Assembly (NCBI GenBank): GCA_947561715.1
Contig: OX387201.1
Coordinates: forward strand, 19,978,001-20,042,000
Source: Ascidia mentula
Lineage: Eukaryota > Chordata > Ascidiacea > Phlebobranchia > Ascidiidae
DNA: 64,000 nt
Direction of reading: 5' to 3'
Shown: positions 41,301-54,436 of the stretch, piece after piece
Position numbering within the stretch: position 1 is the stretch's first letter
Layout of the letters: each line of letters begins with the position of its first letter
Translations under genes and position numbers: made by a program
Notes under the pieces: model-generated
What the model was told of the DNA's origin: nothing
Seen by the model: the letters and a program-made list of their open reading frames with translations, nothing else
The model's database searches: none

Positions 41301-43848
41301 TAGATATAGTAGCAAGTTGCTCTGGATGGTGGGGTCTCCATTTAACCGAAGCTACGGACGACATGGTTGGAACATTGTTTATTTCTTTCTCCCTGTTGTT
41401 TTCAATCGACCAAACCTGGAATGTGACAATTGGAAACATTGGAAAACAATATTTAACACTGACAATGATTAGATCCGTTACCAGCAATGACACGAAAAGC
41501 ACCTTTCACACGCCCTCCAGTGCAAAAACAGAGTTGAAAACTTATTCGTGTTATTACAATCACCCACCTTAACCATATTATCACGCCCTCCAGTGGCAAG
41601 AGTCATTTTGTGATCTGGTTCCGGGTGCCAGTCGAGAGTATACACAGATCCCTTGTGTGCGATAAACTGGTGAACGTAACCTGTAGGTCGCCTGTAATCC
41701 CATATCTAGTAACAACAACAACCAAAATTAACATGAAAACTTTTGGTGCAATATTCTGATTTGCTCTCACTAAAATGCTGAGTTTGCATTTAAACTGAGA
41801 ACATTTTTAGTATCACAAGCACTGGTTTACTGTTTCACTGCATTTATATTTACCAAAAGGACAGACCAAATATTTCAAAAAAACTTACATTTTAAATTGG
41901 TTTTATATGTTAGAACAGTGTGGTCCAACTAAATTTCGTCGCAGGCCATAACAAACCGTTAGTTTATCCCACAGGCCATTGTACATACGGAATTACGGAT
42001 CGAAATTGCTATTACACGAATAGCACAACTCAATTTTTGATAAATGCGATTTGTGGTCGAGCAGCTTCTTTTAACGAAAGGGGTCGTGTAAACAGGAATT
42101 TGGTTGTGGCCATGCAAAGAGTCGCACAAAGTTGTGTTTCAAGTCAGGTTACAATTCTCGGGCAAACGAAAATTAGATCACGGGCCAAAATTTGCCCGCG
42201 GGCCTGTAGTTGGACCACGCTGTGTTAGAATATAACAGTGAGGTGATTTTAACAAAAATCAATTTAATGTGAGATTCCTTGAGTCGGTTTGAGTTGTTTT
42301 ATTTATTCCATGACATCCATGTGCTTCTGGCATTATTATTTTATTATATTTCTATGATAACATGTTTACAACACGACAGCATTAAATATCCAGATTCAGT
42401 CGAAAATTGGCTGCAGGTATTTTTATGAAAATTAGCACACCCCTAAAACTTACTTGTACATAACCATTATCGAAGTTGGCAGCAAAAATAAAATATTCAT
42501 GAGGATTGAACTGAACACTTCTCACGCCATCAGCTTTGCTTTGAAACGTGTAGGTACTTTCCCTTCTCCACAAATCAAACAGCTTCATCGTTCCGTCCTT
42601 AAAAAACAAATGATGCAGTGTTGCTTCTAAGCTTGTGATTTGAATAAACACATAAAATATATTTTTATAAACTTTACACTTCGCTTTGACTTGTTTGCAG
42701 CCAAAAGTAAAATAACACTTATAATACAGAAAATTTGTAACAGAAAAATGTACGTGCTCCTGTAAGACGTGTTACAAGTTACATTGAGCACCAAACTAAA
42801 CTTTATCGATCAAGATTTGTGATTGCGAAAAAGGCTTGTGTCACAAAAAATGCAAATTTGAACAAACTTGTCTTATGGTCTTGACAGGTCCCATCTATGT
42901 AAGAAACTCATTTTTATTTAAAAACCATACATATATATAACACCTGTGATGCACCCGCGCGAGCCTTATCTGTGACGTCGGTCAGGTCAGCTCCTTATAT
43001 TGATGGAGCTCTACCAATCGCGTCAGTCAAACTGATGATGACAAAAGTTTTTGTCGAAACGTCTTTAACATGACAGTGTTAATAACAATATGGGCCAGTC
43101 TATTCATACTCAGCATTATGAGAAAACCTGTGAGTTGTGTTTCATACCTGTGATCCACTTAGCAAAAGATTTCCTTCCGAGTTGTGAAACGACACTTTGG
43201 TGACCGTGCAACGATGTTCAGACAATATAGCGAGCTTCTTCTCACGACCAGGAGTGTTTAAATACCAAGGTACAACCGCTCCATTAGTAGCAGCGGTTGC
43301 GATCAAATTTTCATCCACGGAACTCCAACCCACGTCAGAACAACTCATGTTCAAACCCTGAAATGAAAAAACAAAACATTTTAATTAATTGTGTATGTGT
43401 GAACTAATAATGCTGATGAACAGCAATTGTAATCACATGAAAAATTAGGTTAAGCATGCAGCCACAGGTAAAAGCTGATTTGATTTCAATAACTTATGAT
43501 GTATTATTTTGTTGGGTGGTAACTGGCTTTGGCCAGTCATGAGCAAAGAAAAATACCAATATCCCTCCCTTAAAAATACAACAGCAATTGCAAAAACATA
43601 CACTTATAACATGAAACGAAACACAATCAGCACTATCAAACACAGTGGCACACATTAATTCCATCGCAGCACACCTGTTTTCTTCCAACATGAAGATTAA
43701 GGTGCTCGCTGAAACCATTAACCTCATCAACATGATAAATTTTCAACTGAGACCTTCCAGCGATGACCACTTTACTGTTGTCCTTACTGAGGCAAAGTGC
43801 ATTCACTGCTGTTCCAACATCTATTGAAACGGCTTTGTTTCTCTTCAT
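38358..43848 (-). CDS. WDR24: WDR24, GATOR2 complex subunit (apparent frame breaks in the middle)
   Basis: GATOR2 activates mTORC1 at the lysosome by opposing GATOR1. Exons on the - strand: 43,675-43,848 (start), 43,148-43,357, 42,454-42,597, 41,568-41,705, 41,233-41,415, about 40,898-41,151, 40,465 to about 40,848, 39,986-40,149, 39,687-39,774, 39,288-39,556, 38,838-39,006 and 38,358-38,660 (stop). The N-terminal WD40 blades read VVIAGRSQLKIYHVDE, LIATAATNGAVV and TLATGGRDNMVKVWS. The C-terminal zinc-binding region has CQVCQRRM, CDRRIDAE, CFYC and YCQGCSFGGHSNC. Exon 6 does not stay in phase: it needs one extra base near 41,137-41,148 to continue from exon 5, ends at a TGA (40,898-40,900), and the next open frame is in another phase. 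Sequencing error or gene decay are both possible. Confidence 0.85.
42940..43130 (+). mobile_element. Hammerhead-containing insertion in WDR24 intron 2
   Basis: The partial WDR24 duplicate near 50,850-51,225 matches both sides of this segment (CTTGACAG...GAAACTCATT on one side, CCTGTGATCCACT on the other) but lacks the interior. The segment therefore looks like an insertion of about 190 bp. It carries the motif at 43,023-43,072 and no coding sequence. Boundaries are approximate. Confidence 0.5.
43023..43072 (+). ncRNA. Hammerhead ribozyme motif in a WDR24 intron
   Basis: GTCAAA, CTGATGA, helix II GACAAA-AGTT-TTTGTC, GAAAC, GTC, TTTAAC. All core positions match the type I hammerheads of the PLEs here, with AAA/TTT as inner helix I. 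It is antisense to WDR24, so it would act in a transcript of the element and not in the WDR24 pre-mRNA. Confidence 0.75.
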
Positions 43849-44890
43849 AATTTCAAGTTTTCCGATGAAATATGTGGTGTTTTATATTTAATATCACTTC
43901 CACAACACATAAGCACTTTGGTTTACAGAAGACAAGGTCATGAAATTTATTGTATATTTAAAGAACAACACACTGGCTCTGTTTGCCTTTGCAAATTTTT
44001 GATAAAATTACACAATAACAACAATTATTCCAATCCGACCCAGAAAAACCATTTAAGCGCAGATGCAAAGGTGATTTTTCACAGATAAAGAAACCTGCTT
44101 ACGGTTAACTACATCAAGTACTGTAGCAGCAAGTTCTTAAACAAACTAATTCCCGAGAAAATGTAAACAAAACAAATTCGTCTCTTGCACGCTTCAGTGA
44201 TTTTCCAACACGAACAGCGATTTTATCCTCGCAACCAGAACATTAACTTTTCTAATGCTGATTGCTGACTTGCAATAATTACCTAATTTTTTTGTATACA
44301 CAAAATAGGCAGATTGAATCAAGTTGATATACATTTTGCATGAACGAGCAATATTCTATATTACAAATATTCGGTTGGAAGCCAACAATTTATTGTAGTA
44401 AAGCTACTCGATTTCTACAAAAATTTAAGGTAAATATGCATATGTCTAACTTTGTCAAACATTCTTTACTAAGTACACACGATGCAATTATGAGTAAAAA
44501 AATGTTACATCAGTGGAAGAATCTGGGATGTTCACAGTTTTATAAATCTCACAAAACGTGTCACTTCAAAAAGGAATGCAAGAACATAAAAAACAGCATC
44601 TAACAATCTTTCACATAATACAGGAAGCATACAAATTTTCACAGTGAAATATTTACAAACTACACGAACTTGTCGCGCAACTGCATACAATGTTTTGAAC
44701 CTGACAAGAAAAGCAAAACAGGAAACTGTTGTTCTAAAATAAGTAAAACTTGGGAACAGAAAAGTTTTGTTTCTCTGTAGAAACTGTTCTGTTGGCCGGG
44801 GAAATCGAACGTGCTCTCATCGTCCGGTGAGCAGCTCTGAAAAAATCCACATTTCAGTGTTCCTGTATTTTAACGCACACTACGAGGTAT
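43849..44890. other. Intergenic between WDR24 and the ANKAR-like gene
   Basis: No gene is recognised. The WDR24 promoter should lie at its left part and the 3' flank of the ANKAR-like gene at its right part. Confidence 0.4.
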
Positions 44891-44893
44891 TTC

Positions 44894-47800
44894 CTACCCG
44901 TTAACATGTAAGGTGTTTCCCCTCGTTTGCGCTGTTTGAGGTCTTGACGGCCCTGAATAAACAAAGGTTGATATTTTTATGATTGAAATAAACCCCAGAA
45001 CTTTTGCTGCATGAAAGCTTGTGTCTAAGCTCAGTAGAATGTACGTTAACACAAATTGTAACGAACTTACTCCTCTTTTCTTTAACAATCGGCAAACCGA
45101 TGGTCGCCTGTCGTTTAAACTCGGCTACAAACTCATCAGACACTTTTCCATCTTCACCCAAATTGTCTGTAAGAGTGACGTAAAGGCCTTCGGTCGCTCT
45201 ACATGACGTCATCAACTCTCTGCTCGCCGTTCGGTTGAAAGATAAATATCCTGAAAATGTCATCATAAAGTTTAAACCACGTGGAAATAGTTAAATGTCA
45301 ATGTAATACATAAGGTAATAGGGAAACCAAGTGCATGTTTTCCTAAACAATCTCACGTTATTTTGTCACCCGACAACTCCATAGAAATCGTATATAGACA
45401 GCTAACCTAATGCCTGGGCAGCAGTTTGTCGAACCAACTGATTCTCCGACTTCACTTTACCAAGAAGTTTCTCCACAGCGCCGCAAGTGACGATGGCTTC
45501 AGGAACGCCCGCCCTCGTGTGGGCGAGTGACGCAAGATAATCCGCTGTAATACGTCATCATTACGTCATCTTTCTTTCATGTAAAACTACAAATCACCCA
45601 AAAAGTCGAATATATATTTCAACACGTACCTGCCATTGCCACTACGTCATCGTTGACGTCATCGAGGAAGTTGACGAGCGTAATGACGCCTCTAGCGGAA
45701 GATTCGACAAGGGAAGTGTTTGCTATGATGCGAGCGAGAACAACCAGCTGTTAAATACACAACTGCTATAACTTAAAACCAATTCCTCCACGCTTTCGTC
45801 CCACATAAACCACAAGGTTTAAATTATTGCATGAGGTTTTAATTCATCTCACAAAGCTGTCTAAGATACAAGATATTTCTTTCCAACTTTACCTGAAAAG
45901 CTGCGGTAGTTTTAAAAATCGGATCCTTGCACCGAAATAAATCCTCAAACGTTGTGAGGCTCAAACCACCCAAGCGTGAAATCCGTTGTTGTTGTTGGAT
46001 TCGGTTGAATGCGAATATGGTTAGTGCGGATACTGCTTGTAATTTCACCGCCTTAGAAAGAACAAAACAATTGTTAGTAAAAAATACTTCCAATTCGTTC
46101 ACACATAAACTATGCACACGCAATTAACTTTATCGCCAATTATTTGTACGTAAATTTCAATAGAAAGTAAATACCCTGGCTTAAAGCAAGCTTCGCAGAT
46201 TCAACAGGAGTTGTGAGTAACAAGTAGTAGAGGTGGGGATTACCCACCCGGTACTATATATTGAGCATTCTTTATTACATCACAAAGGTTTTACAACAAA
46301 CCCACCATACTGGGCGAGTTGCAGACTTGCAGAATAATTTCGAATCCGAATCCGTCCAATTCGTTCAGTTTGTCTTCGTTCTCCTGACAACCGCTAACAA
46401 GACACGATAAACAATGGAGAAGATCGACCTTTAGAACAAACATCCTTTGTTTAATCGCGACTCTATGACGTAATTTCTGGCATCGCGTCACCTGCATCTT
46501 CTCGTCACGTGACGTTTTCCACACTCTGTTGACCAGCAGCTCAATGGCGCCCTCTTCGGCAATTGTGAGTTGAGAGTTTAGGAAATTCACTGATTTTACA
46601 AACACAAAATATTGGATTCTGAACGAAACCAGTATTTTCTAATAGTGAAAAAAAAACAACACCAGACGTTCAAGCTCCCTCTAACGCTTTAGGAAACAAA
46701 AAAGCGTTCACGCGCAGCCATTGTCGTTGATAATACCTGAAATGCACGTTACAGAGGAAGGAAAAATTGTCACGCACCAATGCACATCTTGTTGATAGCG
46801 TCCAGTGTTCCCATGACGACTTTCCGACTGGTTTTCTCCAACCTGAGCAACCGGATGAGCGGAGGGATAGTGTTGTCACGTGACAAACGCGCCTGACTCG
46901 ATGAACTTTTCCAGCTCCATGCTGCCACCGCCTGGCAACCTACAAACGAGTCAATACATTCCAACCATTGACATCATAAAATCGTTTTGCTAAAATACTC
47001 CGCGAAGAATCTTTTTAGCGACAACTTCCACTGATTGGGATCTTGTGTTTCCTGAAGTCATTTTGTTTTACCGTCATACACTGTTTCATTTTTAATATTA
47101 TTCGTTTGTTTTTTTTCAAATATCAGAAATAAAGCAACTTTTTACCGATCAACTGAAGCGTGTCGGATTTGCTGAGTAACATGTCAATGATTTGACTCGT
47201 CCCGATTCTGCGAGCAATTGCTCTCTGCTGCTCAGGGTGGTGACCGGCCAACGACCACAGTGCGCATGCGCCGCGTTCCTTCACCTCATCCGACCAAATC
47301 TGTTACGAAAATGACAGTTGATGGAAATCTTTACATTGGGTTGAATAATATTTTTTTGCAAAATGGAAAGGAAAAATTAAAAAATGCCGTAAAAGAGTTC
47401 CACTAAAAGTCACAAGGTTTTAATAAGAAATTTCTTTAAACTTGACAAACTTGTTTTTTGTGACTTCATTCTCTACTTACTTGAAACAGACGACACAGAG
47501 CGGTCGGAGCTTCTTCTAACTACGCCTCGTGTTGGGCTCCCTGGTTCCCTCTAGTGATGCATCCAACAGCAAGCGCAGCTTTCATCTGAGCGGGAATGCA
47601 ATGGCCTCGCAATATCGCCACCAGCGGCGCTAACACTCCGATTTGAACAAAATCGTTCTGTGTAAAATCTTCGGTTAAGTTTTCAACTTTCTGGCATTTA
47701 GGAAACAACAAAAAAGACCAATTTTAATATTTCAGTAAATCTTTTGTAAAAACAACACTGGCCAAACAAAATGATTACTGCAAGCAATATAAACAACGAC

Positions 47801-49952
47801 TTCACTTCTTGACTGAAAATATTCAATTCTTCAACAGGTGCAAAATCCCACAAGTGTGGATTAATATTTAGGTCACAATTCACAACAAGCTTCATCCCCA
47901 CACCCGTTATACCTGGTTGTCCTGGTTGTCATCGCAAACAGCGGCAATCGCGTCAGCAGTCGCCGTCTGAAGCGAATCGTCCTTCACCGTGAGAAAATCA
48001 ACCAGGAACCCGGAAGCTCCACACTCCATAATTCTCCGCTGGATGTCGCCCGCACCACTCGTGTCTTCCCGACAGAGTGAAGCCAGGGTGTTGATGACGT
48101 TGACAAGCACATCCACAACCTGGAACAATACAAGCTGGAAAGTTGCAATTACCTTAAATCCCATGGGAAATATACGACGGACGTGAGGCATCGGTTTTAA
48201 ACCAACTAAAAGCAATAAATTTAATCCAGAATTCCCCTCCTGTATTTCTGACTCACGTCAACTTGGAGGAGTTCAACTAACGGTCGGATACCACCATGTG
48301 CGGCGATGCGTGACGCGTTGTCATCCACGTAAGCGAGATCCGAGAGAACGACGGAGGAACGCGATTGAATCTCGCATCTCTCATCCGTAGATTCCAGATC
48401 CTGGCTCTCCGGATCAAGATCGTGGGAGGCCATGGGTTTTAACAGAGAAATAAGAGCTGCGAAAAATAGTCCCCGATTGAAAAGAAACAAGTCTGACCAA
48501 TCGACGGCATATTCAATATATTTTACACTTAACTTAATCAAATGCTGCACGATAAGCATACATTGCACAAATTACATAATTTTTACACAATGTTACTGCA
48601 GACATGAACAGAAAACGTGACACATAAAATAGCACCGATAAAACCATGAGGGTTTCCGAGTCCGACACACAATTTCTCTTCCGTTTTTACGTGGTTTTCA
48701 AAAAAATACTGAACTGGTATTCAACTACGATTTCTATCCTGACAAAAGTGAAATATTAACCACGTGACTTAACACCTACTTGGAATCGCGCCAGCATTCG
48801 CAATCTCAACTCTGACGTCATCCTGTTCCGACATGAGGCAAATAACAGAACAAGCGATTGATCTTATGGGTGAAGTCGTCTCGTCTTCCAAATCCTTCCC
48901 TAAACCTTCAACACAAATGTTCACTGAGTCCTCGACCACAAAGTTTGATGGTTTGGGATTTCTGGAGTTACAACTTGGACTCCAACCACAAACACACACT
49001 CGGTGCATCCGCGTAAAGATTTACCGAAGCTTATTGCGGGAATAAAAACGTTGTAGCGACATCTAGCGGCAAACAACACATGTCTTTTAGTGAGTGCCAG
49101 TCAGGTTTAGTGGGTGTTTCGACCATTAGGTCTCATCCCTGTAGCTTTTGGGGCCAGTGACGAAACATCCGGGCGAACACCACGCACAGTCGCCGGGATA
49201 GCTTTAAATTTAATTTACCCGACGAAAAACATGTGCCCACATGGACCACAGTTAAAAACGAACCAGAATCAAGGGACATGGTTCCTGACTTGGGTCTTCT
49301 TCTTGCGCTCCGGAGCAAATTAACAAGAGGAGGAACTGCATCAGCCGCCAACAGAGGGCGCCAGTAAGTCGGTGTGCGATGAAGCAGAACCTCGAGGCAA
49401 CGAAGCGAAGCGTCTTGGCGGGAAACGGATCGGCATTCCAGCATTTCTTAAATAGAGAATTTGTTTTTTGTGAGGTTACAATAATGTTAGGGAATAATAA
49501 ATAAATAAATTGTCACATTTTCCACACACAGAGTTTCCGACTTATTCCGAAAATAAACAAAATTTACACAAATTTACAACATACAACCGATGAAACCAAA
49601 GTTCCTAAAAGAGTCATCCACCCTGTTATTAAATTGGTGAATACATACGAATATACACAAAGCATCGTCAGCGTAATTTCAGTATGTCATGGTACTATTA
49701 CGCAACCAGTGACGTCACTCACCAACTAATGCTGGCCACACGTTTAACCTTTCCTCGTCATCACCATTCTTCCTCCCCTCCAAACTAATCAAATATTTGA
49801 TGACGTCAGTGTGGTAACTGAGGGCTGCTCTTTGCACGGGACCGTCATTGTTGACGTCACGCGATCGCACGGTGGCGCCAGACTTGATGAGAAATTTGAG
49901 GCAATCGTGTGCCCCACTTGAGGCAGCAACGAGCAGTGGTGTAGCGTTGTCT
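44894..49952 (-). pseudogene. ANKAR: Ankyrin/armadillo-repeat gene, copy B, with an in-frame stop
   Basis: Exons on the - strand run from an ankyrin exon (49,723-49,952; LLVAASSGAHDCLKFLIKSG) through armadillo exons: 48,780 to about 48,966, 48,257-48,456 (junction IANAGAIP-TLISLLKPM), 47,913-48,119, 47,484 to about 47,690, 47,146-47,300 (ERGACALWSLAGHHPEQQRA), 46,778-46,939, 46,306-46,589, 45,893-46,051, 45,630-45,747, 45,407-45,544, 45,071-45,250 and 44,894-44,952 (stop). The exon at about 47,300-49,130 region order is colinear with copy A. TAG at 47,520-47,522 interrupts QHEA-LEEAPTALCRLFQ, which otherwise joins in phase to the next exon. Only one ankyrin exon is visible, fewer than expected, so the 5' part may be missing. 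Function of this family is poorly known. Confidence 0.7.
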
Positions 49953-50408
49953 CTGTTTCAACAACATTGGTGAAGGCGCTCGACGTTATATTAGGCAAAA
50001 GACTCCTGATTGGGATTCATGGCAAGGAGAGTCAGGGTTCGAACCCCGGTGTGGTAAAAAATCACCAGCTGTTTTTCATTAAATTCCCATTTTCGTGACG
50101 TATTTGTTTCATTGATGACGAAATTAGCAGTGGTTGGATACCGGGTTAGTTTAAATAAGTGCATATACACAGGGATGAGTCAGACCTAACCCGAATATCG
50201 TACGTGGAATGCGCTCCACTCAGATTGTAACAACGTCGCTAGGAATCTTACACCTGTTTATATAATAATGTCCCTGTTTCTTTTGAGACCAATTAGAATT
50301 GATGACGCAACTCTAGCAATATACGATAAATGTGCGGCAAGTTGAAAGTAAAAATAAACTAGGTTGATATATACTGGTTAGTACAGTAGTTACGGATGTG
50401 TGTTAGAT

Positions 50409-50632
50409 CTGCGGACACATGCACGCACTGTTTCAATCTATAAAGGTCTCATCAGTGCAGCTGGTGACTGTGGCACTGGGACTTGGATACTGACAGGGAC
50501 ACAGATTTTAACTTTGTGGTGTCTGTGGTGTAAGTGTGCATGGTAGTCTACAAGCTAGCCCAGTGCCACAGTCACACCAAACTGCACTAATGAGACCTTA
50601 TAGAATGAAATATTGTGTGCAAGTGTCTGCAG
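50409..50632. repeat. Small inverted-repeat element with hammerhead-like arms (copy B)
   Basis: This is the counterpart of 2,842-3,070, with the same arm order and the same degenerate cores (CTGATGA on the - strand of the left arm, CTAATGA on the right arm). Its presence in both copies dates it before the duplication. Confidence 0.6.
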
Positions 50633-50849
50633 TTCTCATGCATTATTATGGCTCTTTACTGCTTGTAAGGAAGAAACACACGTTGTGCTTGTTTTGTAGT
50701 TTGACTGATTCTGTTTGAAGTCAGAATACTGCACTTCATTATAGAACAAAAAATTTAAGCTGGTTTAGTGCCTTTTTGAACCCTATTTTGATAACCCAAC
50801 CCCCGTTGTGTAATATTAAACATATATATATATATATATATGTCTATGC

Positions 50850-51225
50850 ACGTCTTTACCCTTGACAGATCCAAGTATGGAAACTCATTATCACACGATC
50901 AACCCAAATCCACCAACCTGTGATCCACTCAGCAAAAGATTTCCATCAGAGTTGTGAAACTTTTGTGATCGTGCGACGATGTTCAGACAATATAGCGAGC
51001 TTCTTTTCACAACCAGAAGTGTTTGAATCCCAAGCTACAACCGCTCCATTAGTAGCAGCAGTCGCGATCTAGTTTACATCCATGGCACTCCAATCCACAT
51101 CAACTCATGTTCAAACCCTAAAATTTGTAAAAAAAAATTCATTTCAGCTAATTATGTGTTAGGGCTAACATGCTGATGACCAGGAATTGTGATCAAATCA
51201 AATATTAGGTTTAGCAAACTATGTC
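50850..51225 (-). pseudogene. WDR24 exon 2 fragment with flanking intron
   Basis: The segment matches 43,148-43,470 of WDR24 on the same strand: CTGTGATCCACTCAGCAAAAG, GTGCGACGATGTTCAGACAA, ACCGCTCCATTAGTAGCAGC, then intron sequence. It has lost bases around the original GACACTTTGG, and GCGATCTAG introduces a differing frame. Intron sequence is included, so it came by DNA duplication and not from mRNA. It sits where copy A has oxidase exons 4 and 5. Confidence 0.85.
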
Positions 51226-51424
51226 AACTTTATGATTTTATTTGGTTGCGACTAGCAACAAGTTACAATATAAACTTAATGTTTGTTCTTTAAACAAGCA
51301 GTTGCCTGAATACTCAACAGCAATAATTTTATATAAATAAGCACAGTTGTGTTTGAAAGGCCAGAAAAACATACTCTGAATAACCCACCACAAATTTTCT
51401 CTGTATTCTAATTTATAAGCGAAC

Positions 51425-52371
51425 CTGTACATATTCATGACGAAGCCAGGAGTGCAATAACCACACTGTGAACCATCGAACTCAGCTACACGAGTTTGTA
51501 TTGTATTGTAGCCATCTCTTCGTGACCCAAGTCCTTCCACAGTTGTTACTCTGCACCCGTCCACTGAAGCAAGCAGGCTGAGGCACTTAATACATTTGTC
51601 AATACATAAGTTATTTTTAAATATGCCTTTTTTATGCCAAACACAGTAAAATTATTTCATGTGTATTTCTGCATGGTTACAATAGGCTTGGACAACATAC
51701 CATGACATGAAAATTTATTAACTATGCAGAAACAAAAATTTTAGACAAATGAACTTATAAATGTTATCCCATAATGTTATCATGTATAAGCAAAACAGTT
51801 ATGATTCTTTTTATAATGAGATGCAGACAGGGCTCCATAAGTCAAGAGCTATCTGGTCGACTAGTCTGCAGCTCACTATAAAAACATGTTGTTATATTGA
51901 TTATTTATATTATATATCTAAAAAGAAAACTCCTTGCAAAACATCTTTAATTTAAGACATGCACCACAGACTAATCAAACAGCTTCCAAAACTCACCGAG
52001 TTTACAGCTTCTATCTTTCCGGGAGTTTTCTCCATGGCAACCACGCAACATCCACATCCTCCCTCATAACACATCACTTTTGTTCCAGTGAGTCCTGGTT
52101 GTGATCGGAGCCATGAGTTCAGGCTCATCATCGGATCCACATCATCAACTGAACAAAGCAAACAGGTTTACAACAACTAATAATTTCTACTTCTATCTTT
52201 AACAAACACGTCCACATTTTTGTGACAGCTATTGCCAACAACTAAAATTAACTAAATTAAAATGCATTAAACGCCTAAAAAAAGAAATGCAGAAGTTTTT
52301 TTGCAAATAAGTTTCAACAAACCTGTATACAGTTGTCCATTTACATGGAATGATATTGAGGTACTTGTCAT
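51425..52371 (-). pseudogene. Aldehyde oxidase / xanthine dehydrogenase-like gene, 5' fragment, copy B
   Basis: Exon 1 (52,323-52,371) encodes MTSTSISFHVNGQLYT. Exon 2 (51,997-52,148) encodes SWLRSQPGLTGTKVMCYEGG and CGCC, the plant-type 2Fe-2S ligand loop, intact here. Exon 3 (51,425-51,585) encodes CRVTTVEGLGSRRDGY and GSQCGYCTPGFVMNMY. The CRCTGYRP exon seen in copy A is missing and a WDR24 fragment lies in its place; no FAD or molybdenum domain follows. All three exons are open, but the product could not be an enzyme. A transcript of this 5' piece is possible. Confidence 0.8.
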
Positions 52372-54436
52372 TGTACCAAGTATAACCACCTAAAGTGGAA
52401 GCATAGATAGTTTCGTCGTATTTAAGAATTAGCTACAAAATTTTGTTGACAAAAAATGCACCATCGGTTTTGTATTAAAATTAATAACCTTTTACAATGG
52501 GGTTGAGAGATAAAATATATAAAAAAAATTCACAAATGGCTGACAAACCACAGCAAATCAATACATGGATCCCAGAGTGGAAAGTTTGTTTTTTGCTCAG
52601 AGGATTTTGTTTTGGCGATCGTTATTTGCGCAGACGTTTTTTTCATATGTTAATGCATTAGTTCATTAATATTTTGCGGATTATCGGTAAATTTTCACAA
52701 AATTATTTGACATTTTTTCCTAAAACATGATAATGATAAATCTTGATAATATAAATTTAAAATTAACGTGAAAACAAAACTTTTGTAAATCAGAAGAAAT
52801 ACACAAGAGCTTTCACAGCATTGGAATTAAATCTCGCTGGTAAACTCCCTGCGACGCATAGCTGAAAAGTCATCATTCATTTGTTTTCTGAGTTTACATT
52901 TTTACCTGAAAACGTGACTTCGCACGGAATGGACAGGGGATTTCCCAATACGTGAAATAATTACGTCAGCTATTTTTAATGATCAGAAATGGTTGGGCTT
53001 CAGGGGCCTTTTAACTGACACTATAAAAAATTAAGGATTTTTGTAAGGCCACAGTTTCATCTGTTTCTTTCCACAGCAATACATTTTCCAAACAGAAATA
53101 GAAACAAAATTTGTGTCCGAAAAGAACCTCCCCTTACGCGAAACCCTGTGTAGGTTTCAAGTTACGCATCAACTTCTTTGTAACGGTTACGACCCACTGA
53201 AACTAAACACACCCTGTCTCCTCGCAACCAGCATTCAGTTGCTAAGTGTGTAGTAGTTTGCTGATTCACTGAAGGTTTGCAAGGGTTAATATTTGTCACT
53301 AAGCTTGTTCTAGCTGACTTTGCGAGCAATCAGTTAAGAAACCGTGAAACTCTGGCTTATTTTGAAGTGGACAGGGGTCTACTTTCACATTGAACTGAGA
53401 AAACGATACGCGGAAACGGTTTGAGTTATAGTAGAAGTTAAAAAGAAACATTGGATTTTATGATTATGATGATACATGCGATCAATCAACTCACCAAAGT
53501 TGGAATTTAAGGATGTAATTTAATGGTTCTCAAACTGGTCGTCGCGTTACCTCGGTGCGTTGTTTCGAATATCCAAGGGCGTCGGGTAACTTAAAACCCG
53601 GCCTTTTACAATAATCAGTGCGTCTCACGTACTGTGCATATCTGCAAATGCGTCGCACTGCAATATGTTCAATTACTTATTTGTTGCCACACCGGGATTC
53701 AAACCCGCGACATCCTGTGGACGAATCCCGATCGCTCTTTTGTTTGTTTGACTCGGGTGCTTTAACCGATGTAGAAGTTTTATGTCATTCGATGTGCTCT
53801 CCAGCGACACTTATCGAATCAGCCACATATATATAAAGTCATTTCCTTCAATGACGTAACAGCGGTCGGTTTCGCTTTGCAATTTATTGATTTGATTGCG
53901 CAGCGTTAAATTGAGTTGAAAGCGAAGTTGGTAAATGATATGTGACGTCAAGTAGCAAATGTTGAGACTCACAGTTTTATGTACGGTTGTGAATGCGTAC
54001 AAAGCTATTGTATTTGAACAAGAATTTGTATGTTAAATTTTATTTGTTACTCACGGAAAAGAAGATAACATTTATGATTTAATCGATAGCAAACAAAACA
54101 AGATCTTGGTTTATTTACTTGCGATAAAAAGCACAGCAGTAGTTTAGCGTTGATTAAATTATTCCGGCAATTACTAAGTTATTTATTCCAACATTTAATT
54201 TAGTTGATTAGCTAATTAAAAAGCACTGATTAGTTTATCAAATGTAGTATCACCCCATATTGTGCATTGTTGGAATGTGGCTGCACCGTATATGCAGAGA
54301 AACTTACACGCAGCAAAATGATGTAATACATAATATGCCATGACGTGGCGTGATAACTTATCATATACCGTTATCATGTTTATACTTACTGGCATTTTTA
54401 TGTAGGCATAACTTTTTTGCTTCAACGTACTGAACA
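52372..54436. other. Intergenic, copy B
   Basis: This corresponds to 5,248-12,619 of copy A without the insertions there, and shows the empty sites for them near 53,415 and 54,163. No gene is recognised. Confidence 0.5.

Noticed and set aside
43405-43445. CTGATGAACAGC as another hammerhead core
   Set aside because: No helix II can form and no GAAA follows at the right distance.
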